From Epiperipatus broadwayi (Eukaryota; Onychophora; Udeonychophora; Euonychophora; Peripatidae), in assembly GCA_028023455.1 (NCBI GenBank), contig JAQFVV010006353.1, positions 2,172,001-2,236,000 of the forward strand: a stretch of DNA of 64,000 nucleotides. The letters run 5' to 3'. A program made the position numbers and the translations under genes. The notes beneath the pieces are model-generated. The model worked only from the letters and a program-made list of their open reading frames with translations, did not search any database and was not told where the DNA came from. Position 1 is the stretch's first letter, and each line of letters starts with the position of its first letter. This document shows positions 43,886-54,830 of this stretch, in pieces.

Positions 43886-45596
43886 TGCAATCCAAATATT
43901 AGTCGAAATTTGGCATTATGTGGTAATTCTTTAATTCAGATTTAGTTTAGCATCTCAATAATTCCAAAATTCCAATAAACCCATTATATTAGTAGAAGGA
44001 ATACCCTTTTTATTCTATTCAATGGTAAATTAAAATGAAAAAGTCGAGAAGTTAAATGACTATAATGTCTTAGATGAAAAATCAATATGCTTAAAATTCT
44101 TAACAAAAATGTTTGCAAACTTATAATTTTATCAAGAAGCTTATATTATTAGAAATTTTTAATATTCCAAATAGTTTTCTCTCTTTTTGTCTCTTTCCAG
44201 AGATATATGCAATTTCTTTGTATCTGTGCCATTTGTTTCCAATCCTATTGGGTACCAAAAGCCTCAGATTCTCAACAGACACACACTTATAGAAGTGTCT
44301 GTATAATGTGTGAGCATTATGAGAAAAAAAAATTAAAACGTTAAAAATTAAATAGTTGTTATTTATTTATTTTTGAATATATTTTTATTTATTATTCATT
44401 TAACAAACTGATTCTCAGCTACATGATGTTACAGAGCACTGTGGTGGCGCTACTGTCTTTGGATTTAAATCACTCTTTTGCAGCTATGTTTGGTATAAAT
44501 TTGATGTTTTTACATTCATTTGACAATAAAAACTTGAATTAAAAATATATATTTTATTAGGTCATATATATAAATATCAATAATCCACAGAGGAAAAGTA
44601 CAAATGAATGAACAAAAATCTAGAAGTCACTGATTAGTAGATTTTTGACTTTTGACATATAAACAAATTTGAAAAGCTTTTTTGATTGTCGTTATCCATA
44701 AGCAATAAGATTGCATTATTTTCATAATTTATTTAAATATTTATGATTATTTTTATAAAATATTTGTGTAATATTTATCTACAAAGAAATGGAAGATTTA
44801 AAGTAGTTTATATCACACTGATAAGGGCATAAACATATTTGCTGAAAAAAACATACCTATATTTATATATGTATACAATTATTGTTGTTTATATAATGAT
44901 ATTTTATTTTATGTTACATCGTGTGACTTATTTAAAACAAAAATATATTCAAGTTGACATTTAGAATTTTATAAATTTCCTTTTAAAAAGTACACATTAA
45001 AAATTTGAAAAAATGATACAAAAGAAATTATGATACTCTTCCCAACATCGTAGTACAAAACTTTTGTGACATTTGAATAATTATAAATGCAATTTTAAAT
45101 TTTAATACAGAATTTCATTACTTTATAATGACTTTATAATTATTCATGCATCTTTTAGAAATTAATTTTAATCAATAAAGATTTAGTTAATTTATATTTT
45201 TTCATATAGCATTACTAGAATCAGTTAATAAAAAAATAATTGTCCTCGTTAATACTTCAATTTATTTCACATTATTTTTTCCTACAAATTCAAATATGAC
45301 ATTTAGGGTATTTTCATTTTTCTTATAAATTATGTACAATCTATTGATTTATAACATTGAACAAAAGCTTTAACACTTAAATAAAATGTTGAATTATTAA
45401 CTCAAATTGCCATTAAGGTATGATGAAGAAACATTGAACTGTGGGAAGATTAAGTCATTTACAGATTTTATTAAACAACTATACATAAAAAATAAGATTA
45501 ATTGCAGTCTCGACTACAAATATAGCTAATTGTTTTATTTTTTAATATTTTATATTAAATGTCCAAGACACCAATAGAAAGTTTTTTTGGTACTTT
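43886..45596. other. AT-rich DNA without recognised features
   Basis: Nothing supported. 44,425-44,480 contains an isolated GTGGTGGCGCTACTG string. Confidence 0.5.
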
Positions 45597-45857
45597 GGTA
45601 TTAGAGCTGCAACACAAAGCATGTATTAGACCTACTGCACCTGTTCACCTTTACATCAATCCACTGATAACTTTGTAATCTTGAGATCTGACCAAAATAA
45701 TGTGTACATGGATCTTTTACATGACTTTTTTGGCAAAAAACATGTACACAGATCTTGTACATCATATTTTGGCAAGATTTACAAAGTTATCAGAGGGTTT
45801 GATACAAGTGTGAAAAGGGCACAGTAGATCTAATATATGCTCTGTGTCGCAGGACTA
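45597..45857. repeat. Family F fold-back element (F1)
   Basis: Inverted arms of about 120 bp. The left arm runs from GGTATTAGAGCTGCAACAC through CTGATAACTTTGTAATCTTG. The right arm carries the complements (CAAGATTTACAAAGTTATCA and TCGCAGGACTAAAAAT). A short loop lies around 45,728-45,740. The GGTATTAG termini suggest a MITE. No clear target-site duplication was found. Related to 26,080-26,235. Confidence 0.75.
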
Positions 45858-46674
45858 AAAATCATTAAAAGTATAAACATAATAAAATATAATAAACATA
45901 TTCATCATTTTTAATAAGAAATGTATGATTTTGAACAAGACTTTTGGACACTAATAACATTTAAGAATGACATTTGAAATAAAAAAAATGCGATTTGCGA
46001 TCTTAATGAAATGACAACATTATACGAAAAATTGTTAGTTTAAATATGCACTAAACAAACAGTAAATGATTTGGGTTTTTAAATAATATTTATAAAAACA
46101 CATTAGGTATACTCATATAATATTTACTATGTAATATATAACAGGAATTGTAGCCTTGAAACAAAACATTTAATATTACCACAGAAAATGGAGATCTTTA
46201 CTAAAAATTTTCCCTCCAAAAATGCAGCATGTGATTGCAGAGTATGGTGGGATTTTCAACAGATATGCTAATAAACATTTTTAATAACAACTTAAACCAA
46301 AAAAAAACACAACAAAAAGTACATATCAATTATGATTTCTTTTATATTGTTATGTATGGCAGAAAGAAATCTGGACAATAACTGAAAAATGTCGAAGTAT
46401 TAAAAAAACAAAGATCGCATTGATAAAGATAAAAACATGTTTCCACGCATATACTGACAGGGTTTATTTCTTTTCAATTTGACATTATGACATTACACAT
46501 TTATTGTGGGTATAAAAAGGCATCCTATCTCACCTTTGTTGTAGTTCTAATACCATATGCCAAATATTATTATTCAATGCTTTTTTTATTACAAAAACCA
46601 AAAAAAGGGCCAATAGCATTGAATTTAATATAAAAAGTAAATTAAAATACACATATAAATATATCTCCCATAGA
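45858..46674. other. AT-rich DNA without recognised features
   Basis: Nothing supported. Confidence 0.5.
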
Positions 46675-46840
46675 TTTGTGATGATGGTACTTTTAATTGT
46701 GTTTATATATTGGACTATTTCTATTATCTTATATTAAGCATTGAGTGACTTTAGAAAAATTTAAATATAGTTAAATTTTTCTAAAGACATTTAATACTTA
46801 AAATTAGATGATGAAAATGATCCAATATATAAACCCAAAT
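46675..46840. repeat. Family D solo fold-back (D2)
   Basis: Only the two inverted ends of family D, joined with almost no interior: GTGTTTATATATTGGACTAT and TTTCTATTATCTTATATTAA, then the complement AAATTAGATGATGAAAATGA and TCCAATATATAAAC. The PLE and tRNA-like interior seen in the other two copies is absent. Confidence 0.75.
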
Positions 46841-46978
46841 ATATATATGAAAAACAAAAAACAAGTTAAAAACTTGCTAACGCTTGTATTTATGTCACCA
46901 GATGGCATTCTGCCAAAAACACCATCAAGCGTATGTTTACATAAACGTCAGAGCAAGCATTCACTATCTCTAACTTTA

Positions 46979-47036
46979 ATTCCACTTTCAGATCATGATT
47001 TCAAGCTATTTGCTATCATCAGTGAAAGACAGGAAT
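46979..47036 (-). ncRNA. Type I hammerhead ribozyme motif, family C
   Basis: Minus strand, identical in layout to the plus copy at 47,727-47,784. It has CUGAUGA, stem II AGC/GCU, GAAA, stem III AUC-AU-GAU, C17, stem I CUUUCA/UGAAAG and distal AUUCC/GGAAU. All core boxes are intact. Confidence 0.75.
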
Positions 47037-47379
47037 AAGAAACTAGATCTAAACACAAACTCTGAGCGTTTATGAAACAGTTTCTATTCAGCTTGCAAGC
47101 ATGAATCTTTTAGACACGTAATGTCTTCAAACTCAGCATAGCAAGCCACATAGCTATACGGGTCTGATATCAGTTCAGCATCACCACATACTAGAAGCCT
47201 CTGCAATATATATATATCATTGTTAGAAAGACCTCAAAGTACATTTATGAAAAACAAAAAAACAAGTTAAAAACTTGCTAACGCTTGTATTTATGTCAAC
47301 AGATGTCGTTCTACCAAAAACACCATCAAGCATATGTTTACATAAACATCAGAGCAAGCATTCACTATCTCTAACTTTA

Positions 47380-47437
47380 ATTCCACTTTCAGATCATGAT
47401 TTCAAGCTATTTGCTATCATCAGTGAAAGACAGGAAT
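47380..47437 (-). ncRNA. Type I hammerhead ribozyme motif, family C
   Basis: Second tandem copy, 401 bp from the first, with identical core and stems. The transcript of this strand would be cut at both sites to release a 401-nt monomer. Confidence 0.75.
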
Positions 47438-47726
47438 AAGAAACTAACACAAACTCTGAGCGTTTATGAAACAGTTTCTATTCAGCTTGCAAGCGTGAAT
47501 CTTTTAGATACATAATGTCTTCAAACTCAGCATAGCAAGCCATATAGCTACTATGTGCCAGATAGCTTCTACTATGTGGTGATGCTGAACTGATATCAGA
47601 TCCATATAGCTATCTGGCTTGCTATGCTGAGTTCAAAGACATTACATGTCTAAAAGATTCACGCTTGCAAGCTGAATAGAAACTGTTTCATAAATGCTCA
47701 GAGTTTGTGTTTAGATCTAGTTTCTT

Positions 47727-47784
47727 ATTCCTGTCTTTCACTGATGATAGCAAATAGCTTGAAATCATGATCTGAAAGTGGAAT
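47727..47784 (+). ncRNA. Type I hammerhead ribozyme motif, family C (reference copy)
   Basis: CUGAUGA is at 47,741-47,747. Stem II pairs 47,749-47,751 with 47,757-47,759 (loop AAAUA, U/U at the base). GAAA is at 47,761-47,764. Stem III pairs 47,764-47,766 with 47,769-47,771. C17 is at 47,772. Stem I pairs 47,735-47,740 with 47,773-47,778. The distal helix pairs 47,727-47,731 with 47,780-47,784 across a UGU/U internal loop. Predicted cleavage is between 47,772 and 47,773. Confidence 0.78.
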
Positions 47785-47880
47785 TAAAGTTAGAGATAGT
47801 GAATGCTTGCTCTGACGTTTATGTAAACATACGCTTGACGGTGTTTTTGGTAGAACGCCATCTGTTGACATATATATATA

Positions 47881-48329
47881 TATATATATTGTTACAATTG
47901 CTCCCCTTCCAAAAGGTATAGCAGATAGAAACCAATTATCCAGCAATCAAATAACTGTATTGTAGCATCTTTTCAGTTTAGATGATCTGGCCTCTAATAA
48001 CTTCCTACTTTATCTGAAGATAAAAGAAAATTTTGATGACATTTAGAAGATTGGGATAATACAGGAGAGCTCTGATATACAATCCAGAAAGAGTTCCAAA
48101 ATTGCTTTGAAAAGTAAACTAGTAGGCACCATTGCAAGTGCATAGCTCCTCAAAAACTATACTATGAAGGTGTCTGTAATAATATTCCTTAATAAGATAT
48201 GTAGAACATTTTCTAGGATGAGTTTACAAACATAATTGTCAGATCTAATATATATGGAAGTGCATACAGTGAAAGAGGATGCTTTAAGTTTTTGTGTTAA
48301 TAAATAATTGTAATATGATAGAATGGGAA
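47881..48329. other. AT-rich DNA without recognised features
   Basis: Nothing supported. Confidence 0.5.
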
Positions 48330-48965
48330 TTATCATCATCATCAATAATATCCTGAATTTTTGGCAGCAGTCACATAGCAAGTTCATTCATTTCTCCAGT
48401 CTGTTCTTTCCACAGCCAAGATCTTCATTCCACATATCTCTTTCCAACTCTTCTATCATTCAGAAATGTCATCTTTTCATCCTTTCTTTTTATATCCCAT
48501 TCACCATCCATACCAAAACATCTTTCATTAAACTATTCTTTCTTCTTAATATATGCTCAATCCACTTTCTCATTCTAGCTCTAATTTCTGCAATGGTTTT
48601 TTTCATTTATTTTCTCCAAAACTTTTTCATTTGTCATTTTATTTATCCGACTATTTTTTCCCCAACCTTCTCCATGCTCATATCTCAAAGGCTTCCAATC
48701 TGTTCCTAATTTTTTTAATCATTATACACTCCATGCAAAACTTTGAAGTAATCTTTTCTTAATTCTTTCTTCAATGATCCACAAAATATTTTTTTTCTCT
48801 TAATAAATGCTTCCTTGATCAATGTTCTTCTTCTTTTAATTTCATCTTCACTTCTTCCATCCTCATTGAACCAACTACTCAAATATATAAATCCATTTAC
48901 TTATTAAACTATATTATCATGAATTTTAACTTGAAGACGTTTGGTATCCCTTCCCATTCATAAAC
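48330..48965 (-). pseudogene. LINE ORF2 C-terminal fragment, second LINE type
   Basis: The minus-strand translation, in shifting frames, gives YLSSWFNEDGRSEDEIKRRR, FIKRKKIFCGSLKKELRK and IRNRLEAFEI. This is the thumb and C-terminal region seen also at 33.7 kb. Frameshifts and stops are frequent. The 3' boundary is at about 48,330, next to an ATCATCATCATC simple repeat, which suits RTE-type tails. Confidence 0.7.
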
Positions 48966-49864
48966 ACTTGAGATTTCCTTACTATATAAGACTAGAGTAA
49001 CACTGATAAAAACAGTGAGATGCTGTGATGGATCACCTATTCAATTTTCCCAACATCTTTTGATTTTTTTTAATATTTAAAATATTAGAAATTATATTAA
49101 AGCCATAGTTTTTATACCTGCCAACTATATCCATTGTTGGAAATTCATCCATTGCTTTCGATTAAATATTTGATATGATTTTAATTAATTAATTAATTAA
49201 TCCTGTTTTTAATTAGTAGCCATTGGTAATCCATTTTTTTATGTAGCTTCTGAATATTTGTAATATTTGAGGGAATTTCTTTTAACTTATACACTTTCAT
49301 TTATTTTTTAATACGCAACTTTCATATTTCATTATATTAACAGACACATATTTTACTATACTTCTTTATTTTAAAAATCAACTCATTATAAACAATCTTA
49401 TTTATTTTAAAAAAAATGAAAAGAGATTTTTTTAAAAAATTTAAATGAAAAGAGATATTATTAATTTTATGTAAAAGATTTAATTCTCAAATTTTTATAC
49501 TTTTAACTTTTAATTACTCTTTAAACTTTTATAGATTTTCTTTTTTTTAAAAAATGAGATATTTTAATTCAATTATTTATGGACAGCTTAGTTATTTTAT
49601 TATTTATTAATCAATTTTTAATAATTGTAAACACAATTTTCCATGGGGCGCTATTAATCATTAGCAGCACAATATATATAGATAGATACCAAATTACTAT
49701 AATTTAATTGAAAGATTTAACATTTTCTGCTTTACAACCTTGATACAAACCACTTTATGGTAACACATTAATAACTTTTACTAATCATTTATTATGTTAG
49801 ACATTATCCATAGCCCAATTTGTACTTTAAGTCTCCTTAATGTCCAATATAGTTTTAATTATTT
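48966..49864. other. AT-rich DNA without recognised features
   Basis: Highly AT-rich. 49,690-49,800 loosely resembles 22,615-22,735. No gene. Confidence 0.45.
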
Positions 49865-49872
49865 AAAATATC

Positions 49873-50536
49873 GGTACTTGTGGGTTTTTCAGTAAACCAA
49901 GATGGCAGCCTGTATTTATGATAAATATACAGTTTCAAGGTCCTTCAATCTACCAAAGATGTGTTAGTTGTTAAATTAAAACAAAGTTAATAAATCAATT
50001 GTTAAATTTTAAAAAAAAATTGTATACATTTTATTAAGAAGCTTTATTTCAATTATTTTTATTTACTTGAGATGCAGTTAGCATTGTCTTACTTTGGTTC
50101 AATTTAGCAATGTTTCTCTTTATCAGCAATTTTTTTTTTGATAAATTGCCTTAATAATAAAAATTTGTGACCCCCCTGTCACAGAATGTGAAGCAATGGA
50201 CTATTTCTAAAAGCAGAGGATTTTGCCATCATGAAAAGTGTGTGTTAATGGTCATGGTATGATTGCACACTGTCAACATGAGTAAAATGTAAATATTGTA
50301 TTTCTATTATTTTTTTCAATTTTCAGTTAATAAGTTAATTTAAAAAAAAAACACCCGTAAATATTGTAATTAATTATAGCTTTTTTTAAAATAGCAGTTA
50401 TAAAAAAATAAAATATAAATATTAAATACATTTCCTAATAGCATTTTTTAAAAAAACATTTGCCAGGGCCCTGAAACTGTATATTTATTAAAAATTTTGG
50501 CTGCCATCTTGGTTTACAGAAAAATTCACAAGTACC
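49873..50536. mobile_element. MITE-like element (664 bp) with about 80-bp inverted ends
   Basis: The left end GGTACTTGTGGGTTTTTC, AGTAAACCAAGATGGCAGCC and ATAAATATACAGTTTCA are mirrored at the right (GAAACTGTATATTTAT, GGCTGCCATCTTGGTTTACA and CACAAGTACC). A flanking AAAATAT occurs on both sides (49,865-49,871 and 50,537-50,543), consistent with a 7-8 bp target-site duplication. No transposase is present. Superfamily uncertain; hAT is possible. Confidence 0.85.
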
Positions 50537-50544
50537 AAAATATT

Positions 50545-52021
50545 TTAAAGGTGATTTTTGAAAAATTTAAAACAAAATTTAATGTTAATGCATTAGTTTA
50601 TCATGGATTAAAATACTAAACACACTTATCAAAAATCATGATCCAGGAATATTAGTACCTTTTTGCGGTGGATAACTAAAGTACATTACTCATAATGCAT
50701 GGATTGATTCAGAAAGACTGCTGAAGACTGCTTTGAAAGAGAATCAATCAGCAGTCATCTTTCCACTGGAACACACTGTTATATAGTTGAAACTTGTAGT
50801 TTTCTTTTATTCCACGCTACTTTATCATTTATTAGAATATATTTCTTTAGAATTTTTTATATGTTTTGTTTTGACTCTTGAATAAAAAATTTCAGATAGA
50901 TTATACATTTAAAATATTTTTTATATATGTTGTTACAGAGTTAATTACACTATTTAATAATCTATTTTTTTCTTAGAAAATGTTGTACTTTATTAAATTG
51001 TTTTAACATTTTGGAATAAAAACATTTAAATTTTTCTCAGTCATAAATAAAAGTTAATGGAAATTTTATTTTTTAAAAAATTGCAAACAAAAAAAAAAAA
51101 CAATTATTTCATGTTTGGAAAACGAGAGAGAGGGTATAAAAATCAATGAGTTTTTAAAATCAGATAAAAAAGATGTGTGCACGTAAAAGTTTTTTTTTTT
51201 TTTAATTTTGATAAATAAAAACCCTGATACTATTTTCTATGAGGAAAAGAAAACAAATCTTATCATTTAAGAAAAAACAGTTGTGTTCTAATATTCGTGG
51301 GAATTAGAAGAATGGTACCTTAGCTAAGTTAGGCATATTTCATTCATAATCAGCTTCCCTAAAAAAAGGTAATCTCGAAATATTATTGCAATAAATAATA
51401 GCATAGCTATTAATGTATTAAGTTTGTCAATATATTGAAATTTTTCACACATAAAAATATTTGTTTTTTGACTCAGGATTAAAATGTAAATGGAGTTTGA
51501 ACATTTTTTCAGGTATCTAAGAATTTCTTGAACAATATAAATTCTTGTTCACATAAATAGAATATGGTCAACTCAGTTATTTATTAAATAATTTTCGGAA
51601 TCTGAATATTTGGTTATTTTAGCTAGATAATAAAGATTCCGAAAATAATTAGTCGCAGTTGGAGAGCACATCCACATTTACTGATCTTATAGGTGAGGTT
51701 TTTTATATATGTGTTAGGTTTTTAATAAATAAATAATAGTGAGCAATAATCAAAATGGTTTTTTAATATGATACAAAAAGCAAATACGAAACGCTGTATT
51801 ATGCGCAGTGGGTTTCTGTGACTGGTTCTCTTGTAAACTGTTTGCAGCGCCATCTTTGTATATATTTTAATCTACATATATTTGCCGTTCATCAAAAATA
51901 TTCTAACAGTTATTTAAATTGAGCTATCTACATTATTGTTTTTATAAAAAATGGAGGGAGAAAATAGATATGGAAAGTGGAAAATAAAAAATATTATAGT
52001 GAATGTTAAAAACTATCTCCT
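50545..52021. other. AT-rich DNA without recognised features
   Basis: Contains homopolymers and a short inverted repeat near 51,585-51,645 (TAATTTTCGGAATCTGAATA and GATTCCGAAAATAATTA). No gene. Confidence 0.5.
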
Positions 52022-52237
52022 GAAGGTTTGTGATGATGGTATTTTAATTGTAATTATATATTGAACTATTTCCTTCATCTAATATAAGTATTGAATGACT
52101 TCAATCTAACTTTATTTAAATACTCCAAGTACATTCAACTGTTAGTAATAACACACAAGTTAGTATACGCACAATGTTTTAAGAGGTATTATTCTTATCT
52201 TTTTTCAGATGTTTCTGGCTTCACCAGTGACAATATT

Positions 52238-52319
52238 AGCATGGTAATCAAACCTGGATCATTAGATTCTTGAATATTGAATTTTAAGGTAATGCTCTAA
52301 CCAACTGAGCCATCCTGCC
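52238..52319 (-). repeat. tRNA-like segment inside family D element
   Basis: Minus strand: GGCAGGATGGCTCAGTTGG is a good A box (TGGCTCAGTTGG), followed by TTAGAGCATTACCTTAAAA (anticodon-like TAA) and a B-box-like GGTTTGATTACC after a longer than normal variable region. It is too degenerate for a tRNA gene; it is probably a tRNA-derived promoter. Confidence 0.65.
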
Positions 52320-52339
52320 AAAATCAAGAGTCAATAGAA

Positions 52340-52725
52340 ATTGTATATACTTATCTATGAGGTTCTCCTGATTTCTCCACTTTTTCCTAAAAGCAAGTTG
52401 ATCAGTGTTTTCTATACAATATGTATAGTCACACTCACTTGACTTATGGAGTTGTTTGCCATTATCATGTAAGCAGCTTCTTTAAATTTTCTTCTTTGTA
52501 CCTTTTCTTCTCTATCTGATATTTTTGTATTTTCTCAATTGAACATATATATGTTCATTGGTACATACCTGGTCTGCTACCTTCAACACATCTGTTTTCT
52601 CTTATCTAATCATCAGTTTATGTTCATGAAAGCACTTTTCCATGGGATGGCTGGTGTCAGCAATATATGTTTTTCCACATCCACATGGTATTTTATAGAT
52701 GTAGTTTCTTCATTTCAGCATTTCA
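52340..52725 (-). pseudogene. Penelope-like GIY-YIG endonuclease fragment
   Basis: From about 52,715 downward the minus strand translates as YKIPCGCGKTYIADTSHPME, then KCFHEHKLMIR and a stop. PLE endonucleases have C-x-C before the Y-I-G, then R and E-H-K. Here YIG reads YIA and the expected arginine is cysteine. Further matches (KTDVLKVADQ) continue in another frame. Non-functional. Confidence 0.78.
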
Positions 52726-53040
52726 AGTTTAGGATTTGTGGATGTTAGAATTCTTCATAGTGTGGTATGACTCTAATCGGTGTGCTATTTACGAACAGTT
52801 GAATATACTTGGAATATTTAAATAAGGTTAAATATTTCTAAAGACATTCAATAATTATATTAGATGATGGAAATAGTCCAATATATAAATACAATCTCCA
52901 ATTATTGTTTGCTAAATATTCAAAACTTTAGCATATAAACAAAGACTTCAGTTTTGGTTTAAGAGACTTGAAAGTTGGAACTTATATAAAGAAAATATAT
53001 TAAGTAAAACTAGAAACTCATTAGCAAAAATTTAGATAAA

Positions 53041-53275
53041 TTGATAACTAATTGTAGGAAGAAAGATGATATAAAATATAAGAGAGGAATGGTTTATAAA
53101 ATTAGATGTAATTTTGTAATATGGTTTACTATGGCCAGACAGCAAAGCAATTGGGAGAAAGAGCTAAAGAACACAATGATGCTATTGCTGGGAAAGATGA
53201 TATATCTGCTTTATATGTTCATTATTTGCAGTATGGACATAAAATAAATTGTATTGCTAATATCTAGATTATATT
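53041..53275 (+). pseudogene. Penelope-like GIY-YIG endonuclease fragment, frameshifted
   Basis: The first frame gives KYKRGMVYKIRCNF. After a one-base shift near 53,120 a second frame gives NMVYYGQTAKQLGERAKEHN and DAIAGKDDISALYVHYLQYG, ending at a stop near 53,272. This spans the GIY-YIG core with YYG, R and E-H-N in register. A different PLE lineage from the family D fragments 300 bp away, and in the opposite orientation. Confidence 0.8.
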
Positions 53276-54295
53276 AAAAATGTTAATAGACGTAAAATAT
53301 ATGAAACAAACTATATCATGTATAATAAAAACAACTGTATGAATATATACAAAACCTCCATTAAGTTGAATAATAAGTGTTAATGTATAAAGAATGGATA
53401 GTTAATTAATTAATATATATTGAGATATATCCATTCAATATATATAACAGGGTAATTTTGTAGTAGGATTGAAAAAAAAAATCACATAATAGATTGTGTC
53501 AAATATCCATTTGTTTATCTGTCTTCTCTCATGTATTTTAAATCATGGTATTCTGGAGACATATTGAAAAGGGCAAAACACATAATGTGCTGAAAAAGGC
53601 TTTTCTATGATAATTTTATAATTTGTAATCTTTGTTGCTTGTATAGATGTATTTTTAAACATATTATTGACTATTGATTATAAATAACAAAAACAAAATT
53701 ACTTAAAAATAATTGTGAATCATTTTATTAATTTATGATTTTTTATTTAGATACACATTTGTTTTTTATTATTTTTATTTTTAAACACCTTAAGTTCACT
53801 AGTGACTTTATTAAGTGTCTTTAATTTTATCTTCGTAATCCTAGATTTGAAAGTTATTAACTATGCATTTCATAGGGTGAATTTATCAACACCAACATAG
53901 GTCAGGTTGTTAACACTTCAACATGTTGAAATTTTGATTGTTCTTCTCATTGGCAATTTTTGTACATGTTCAAGATTTGATTTTAGTATTTAAATTTTTA
54001 TTTTTTATTGAACTTCAATAAATTGGGCGTTATTTGTTAGATATATAAGTTTACAAATGAAAAAACATTAAAAAAAAACATATTTGAACTTTGAAAATAT
54101 AGAAAAAAATTATGAAAAGAAATAAATACTGAGAACAATTAATTTTTTTATTGGTTGGTTAACATAACACTTTTTAAAAAAATTAAATTAACCATTTTTT
54201 TTATTCAGACAGTCAAGCTTCATTTAAGATTTTTAAAAAGTAGATCAGCATTTTTCTTTCCCTGATAAAAATTTTGCAAAACTTTTTTAATTAAC
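53276..54295. other. AT-rich DNA without recognised features
   Basis: Nothing supported. Confidence 0.5.
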
Positions 54296-54830
54296 AAAGT
54301 GAGAACAGGTCATCATATAAATAGAGTGAGTGAATCAGATATAGGAGTCAATCAGTTTTTCAATTAGTCAGAATCAGTGATGTATCTAAAGATCCTGTAG
54401 TGTTAGCGGTCGTCAGAAGCAGTCGTCAGAAGCAGTCATCAGAAGCATACAGCCAAACTCCAACCTTAGTCTAATGGAACATCAGCAGCCTGTCCATTAG
54501 AATTGATGCCCATCTAATAATTTGAAGCCACCAGACATATCTACCTGTCTTGAATAATAGTATCATGAAATAGCAATCATAGAAACCTCCACAAAAATCT
54601 CAAATCCAACCGGTTGGTAAAAATTCACATGAAGCAGCAAACAGCAAGAAGTCATCATCCAAAATCCTATAGGGAATAAACAACATTTCTTATTCCATTT
54701 ATATTAATGTAGCCATTGTAATAATTTGAAGCTGCCAGAGCTGTAAAACCAATGAACTCTATAGCATGTATAAAATAAACTATTGATGTGTGTGTTTTAA
54801 ATGTTTTGGGTTTATTTAATGCTCTTTGTT
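54296..54830 (+). other. Less AT-rich block with TATA-like motif and 13-bp tandem repeat; possible solo LTR
   Basis: It has CATATAAATAGAG (54,315-54,327) followed by three copies of GTCGTCAGAAGCA (54,408-54,446) and later AATAAAC signals. This could be a solo LTR or a decayed promoter region, but no TG...CA ends or target duplication could be fixed. No protein recognised. Confidence 0.3.

Larger units (their letters stand above)
46849..47880. mobile_element. Family C composite element: tandem dimer plus inverted copy
   Basis: Three copies of one unit: two in direct tandem (starting near 46,849 and 47,247 with ATGAAAAACAAAAAACAAG) and a third inverted from about 47,585 to 47,870. Units share AACGCTTGTATTTATGTCA, AGATGGCATTCTGCC-type sequence, a hammerhead, and TCAGCATAGCAAGCCATATA. 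HHR spacing of the direct pair is 401 bp. The open frames across it (46,808-47,038; 47,725-47,946 minus) reflect repeat identity, not coding. It abuts a family D solo fold-back at its left. Confidence 0.85.
52022..52900 (-). mobile_element. Family D element (D3): inverted ends, tRNA-like segment, PLE endonuclease
   Basis: The same architecture as 32.5-33.2 kb, slightly longer. The left end has ATTATATATTGAACTATTTC and the right end ATTAGATGATGGAAATAGTC and CAATATATAAATAC. The subterminal segment TACATTCAACTGTTAGTAAT is also mirrored (ACAGTTGAATATACTTGG), so the inverted ends reach about 110 bp. The interior reads, on the minus strand, PLE GIY-YIG then tRNA-like segment. Confidence 0.78.

Noticed and set aside
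46808-47946. Two near-identical open frames encoding SVCLHKRQSKHSLSLTLIPL
   Set aside because: They are opposite-orientation copies of the non-coding family C repeat. Conservation is at DNA level and includes the hammerhead, not a protein signal.
52830-52900. GAUGAUGGAAAUAGUCC at the ends of family D as a hammerhead
   Set aside because: GAAA-UA-GUC is present, but there is no room for stem II and the CUGANGA box is imperfect (UAGAUGA). A decayed ribozyme cannot be excluded.
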